Source: JAFDVL01 sp043736395
Lineage (GTDB): Bacteria > Acidobacteriota > Blastocatellia > RBC074
DNA: 30,548 nt
Reading direction: 5' to 3'
NCBI GenBank assembly: GCA_043736395.1
Contig: JAYTCQ010000397.1
Coordinates: 1-30,548, forward strand
The notes below the pieces were generated by a model that saw only the letters and a list, made by a program, of their open reading frames with translations, made no database searches and was not told where the DNA came from. Positions 28,516 to 30,548 of the stretch are shown here, piece after piece (position 1 is the first letter of the stretch; the number at the start of each line of letters is the position of its first letter). A program made the translations under genes and the position numbers.

Positions 28516-30123
28516 ATGAAGCAACGGTTATTTTCAAAGCTGGCAGCCGCACTTTTGTTGTTTGTCGGCTTGTCTTATTGGAGTCCGCAACTGCAAGCGC
28601 AAAAAGCGGAATGGCTGATGGATGGCGGCGATGTGGAGCGTACGGGCTGGCAAAAGAATGAAACAATTCTTTCTCCCTCGACCGTCAAAAACATGAAGCT
28701 GCTCTGGAAAACCAAGCTCGATAATGAGCCGCGCCAGATGCATAACCTGTTGCCTGTCTTGATTGCCAATAACGTCAAAACTTCGAGCGGTTCAAAGCAG
28801 ATCGTGCTGGCAACGGGCGTGACGGATAACCTTTTCGGACTTGACGCCGAAACGGGAGCGCAAATTTGGAAGTTGCGTTTTGAGAGCACGTACACGCCGA
28901 CAGCTGGAGGACGCGGCGCCGGAATTTTATGTCCGGGCGGCATCACAGCTACACCTGTAATTGGACCTGGCAAAGCGGAGGGCGAATACATCGTCTATGC
29001 CGCTTCGTGGGATGGACGGTTGCGTCGCGTCGATTTGGCGACGGGAAAAGAAATCGTACCGCCTGCGAAATTTATGCCGCCGAACGGCAAGCCGTACGCG
29101 CTGAACCTGTATAAAAATTCGATCTATGTTCACACGGCGCAAGGCTGCGGCGGTAATCCGAATATGGTCTACATCTATGATCTGGCGACCGAACGTGTCG
29201 GCGCGTGGGGGCCAGCAGGTGGTGGTATGTGGGGACGCACGGGAGGCGCGATCAGTTCAAAAGGCGTGATGTATACCGGCACTGGCGATGGCCCGTGGAA
29301 TCCTGAAAACGGTGTTTATGGCAACGGCATTATTGGTGTCGCGCAAGACCCTGCCACGAAGGCTGGAAAGCTGATGGATTATTTCGGCCCGAAGAATGCC
29401 GAATGGCTTTTCAAGCGTGATTTGGACATGCAGGTCACGGCTTCGATTTTTAAATATAAAGGCAAAGAATTGATGGTGGATGCGGGCAAGGAAGGCGTGA
29501 TTTATCTGATGGACACTGAATCCATCGGCGGTGACGATCATCGCTCGCCGCTCTATACGACGCCGCTTTATTGCAACGAAGAAGTGAATTTCGCTTCGGC
29601 GGGCGTGTGGGGTTCGCTGGCGACGTGGGAAGATGCCAAGGGGACGCGCTGGGTATTGTCGCCCTTCTGGGGGCCGAAACATTCCAAATTTAAAGCGCCG
29701 ATTGAAAACGGCGTCGTCAAAAAAGGCGGCGTTGTGGCTTTCAAAGTCGAAGAAAAAGCGGGCAAGCTGACGCTGGCACCCGGATGGGTTTCGCGCGATA
29801 TGGATCGTGGTGAACCGCCCGTGATTGCCAACGGCGTCGTGTTTGCTTATGGCAGCGGTGAAGACACCGATCAAGCCGCCTTTGACATCGGCCTTGCTTA
29901 TAACCGTCAGGAAAATCGCATCAAGAATTCGACCAAAGCTGTGCTTTACGCGCTTGATGCGCAAACAGGAAAAGATCTTTGGAATAGCGGCGATGCCATC
30001 GCTTCGTGGAGTCATTGGGGCGGGTTGTCAGTGGCGAATGGAAAAGTTTACATCAATACCTTTGATGGTTATCAATATTGTTTTGGCATTGCCGCGCAGT
30101 CGGCATCGAAAGGAGCCCGCTAA
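28516..30123 (+). CDS. Secreted PQQ-like beta-propeller protein (WD40/PQQ repeat)
   Basis: 535 residues from the ATG at 28516; GAGGAG lies about 9 bases before it, whereas the in-frame TTG at 28501 is unsupported. Signal peptide to about 29 (…Q-L-Q-A-Q). Repeats typical of PQQ-binding-like propellers are visible: L-F-G-L-D-A-E-T-G-A-Q-I-W-K, R-R-V-D-L-A-T-G-K-E, V-I-Y-L-M-D-T-E, and L-Y-A-L-D-A-Q-T-G-K-D-L-W. D-G-G-D-V-E-R-T-G-W at the start is common in outer-membrane BamB/quinoprotein-like proteins. The Cys-Cys pair of true PQQ alcohol dehydrogenases is not seen, so dehydrogenase activity is doubtful. Its stop overlaps the next start by one base. Confidence 0.82.
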   Translation: MKQRLFSKLAAALLLFVGLSYWSPQLQAQKAEWLMDGGDVERTGWQKNETILSPSTVKNMKLLWKTKLDNEPRQMHNLLPVLIANNVKTSSGSKQIVLATGVTDNLFGLDAETGAQIWKLRFESTYTPTAGGRGAGILCPGGITATPVIGPGKAEGEYIVYAASWDGRLRRVDLATGKEIVPPAKFMPPNGKPYALNLYKNSIYVHTAQGCGGNPNMVYIYDLATERVGAWGPAGGGMWGRTGGAISSKGVMYTGTGDGPWNPENGVYGNGIIGVAQDPATKAGKLMDYFGPKNAEWLFKRDLDMQVTASIFKYKGKELMVDAGKEGVIYLMDTESIGGDDHRSPLYTTPLYCNEEVNFASAGVWGSLATWEDAKGTRWVLSPFWGPKHSKFKAPIENGVVKKGGVVAFKVEEKAGKLTLAPGWVSRDMDRGEPPVIANGVVFAYGSGEDTDQAAFDIGLAYNRQENRIKNSTKAVLYALDAQTGKDLWNSGDAIASWSHWGGLSVANGKVYINTFDGYQYCFGIAAQSASKGAR

Positions 30124-30548
30124 TGAAGAGAGTTATTACGACAGCAATTTGTGTACTGGCGTGCGTTGTCACGGCGCAAGCACAACGCGGTGGCGGCAAC
30201 GATTGGATGACCGAAAACGCTGATGCGCAACGTACAGCAACAATAAAATCGGACGCCAAAATCAATAAAGACTCTGTCACTAAACCTGAGAGCTTCAAAT
30301 TTCTTTGGAAGCTGAAGGCAAAAAATCAGCCGAATCAACTGAACAACCTGATGCCTCCCGCGACGCTGGAACGGCTGATTGGTTATAAGGGGTTTCGCAT
30401 GCTGGGTTTCGTCGCAGGCAGCGGTGATAACCTCACTACGATTGACACTGATTTAGGTCGTTTGGAGTGGGAAAAGAAATTGCCGGTTGCGGCTTCAACT
30501 GTAACCGGTACACTCGCGTGTCCAGGTGGGATGACGACCGGTGTTGTA
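30123..30548 (+). CDS. Second PQQ-like propeller protein, cut by right edge
   Basis: 142 codons visible, open to the window end. Signal peptide M-K-R-V-I-T-T-A-I-C-V-L-A-C-V-V-T-A-Q-A. Then N-D-W-M-T-E-N-A-D-A-Q-R-T, F-L-W-K-L-K-A-K-N-Q-P-N-Q-L-N-N-L-M-P-P, D-N-L-T-T-I-D-T-D-L-G-R-L-E-W and A-C-P-G-G-M-T parallel the start of the upstream gene (E-R-T-G-W; L-L-W-K-T-K; L-L-P; D-N-L-F-G-L-D-A-E-T-G; C-P-G-G-I-T). So these are tandem paralogues, the start overlapping the previous stop (TAATG) with GGAG upstream, hence translational coupling. The rest is outside the window. Confidence 0.85.
   Translation, partial: MKRVITTAICVLACVVTAQAQRGGGNDWMTENADAQRTATIKSDAKINKDSVTKPESFKFLWKLKAKNQPNQLNNLMPPATLERLIGYKGFRMLGFVAGSGDNLTTIDTDLGRLEWEKKLPVAASTVTGTLACPGGMTTGVV

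Noticed and set aside
29257..30015. 252-codon open frame on the minus strand
   Set aside because: Antisense to the PQQ-like propeller; biased Arg/His/Ile composition, no ribosome site, no domain recognised.
28516..30123. PQQ-dependent alcohol dehydrogenase
   Set aside because: Repeats fit the propeller fold, but the adjacent Cys pair and cytochrome domain are not seen.

Overview
The window most resembles an Acidobacteriota genome, possibly class Blastocatellia. This rests on gene content (exported carbohydrate esterases, PD40 beta-propellers, an RR-signal GMC dehydrogenase set, PQQ-like propellers), on roughly even base composition and on palindromic intergenic elements of a kind I associate with that phylum. 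It is an inference; no rRNA or marker gene is present. No tRNA, rRNA, CRISPR array, insertion sequence or phage gene was seen.

Layout. From 1 to about 21.7 kb everything is on the minus strand, in short tight operons. Read in transcription order they are: (a) 2297-1: HExxH protease, DUF1624-type membrane protein, and a carbon-nitrogen hydrolase interrupted by an in-frame TAA. (b) 4482-2402: CE1-like esterase and an exported Nif3-like protein. (c) 6514-4620: PD40 propeller and a small ParB-like gene interrupted by TGA. (d) 9718-6719: RR-signal sugar isomerase, inositol-monophosphatase-type phosphatase and a CE15 glucuronoyl esterase. (e) 14035-9828: exported mannonate-dehydratase-like protein, DUF3303 protein, gluconate-2-dehydrogenase-subunit-3-like protein, GMC oxidoreductase and a five-heme cytochrome c. 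(f) 18326-14258: alpha/beta hydrolase, methyltransferase and a large secreted hydrolase. (g) 19929-18439: a paralogue of the PD40 protein. (h) 21727-20051: a hydrolase-isomerase fusion. From 21988 onward the plus strand dominates: a second CE15 esterase, the remnant of a glycoside-hydrolase-like gene, an unrecognised AT-richer gene, then (after a minus-strand aldo/keto reductase) a BD-FAE-like esterase, a small secreted domain protein, a CE1-like esterase carrying that same domain, and two tandem PQQ-like propellers, the second cut by the window edge.

How it fits together. Nearly all products carry secretion signals. Two CE15 candidates (which cut glucuronate esters linking lignin to xylan), two CE1-like esterases and three BD-FAE-like hydrolases would trim plant cell wall esters outside the cytoplasm. 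The exported dehydratase, isomerases, and the GMC/cytochrome set could then transform or oxidise the released sugars or sugar acids, passing electrons to c-type hemes. This is a plausible extracytoplasmic uronate or sugar oxidation module; substrates are not proven by sequence.

The intergenic spaces are unusual: at least seven unrelated long inverted-repeat elements sit at gene boundaries. Three genes are visibly broken (TAA in the hydrolase, TGA in the ParB-like gene, internal deletion in the glycoside-hydrolase-like gene), so the region is being remodelled, although single-base consensus errors could explain the first two.
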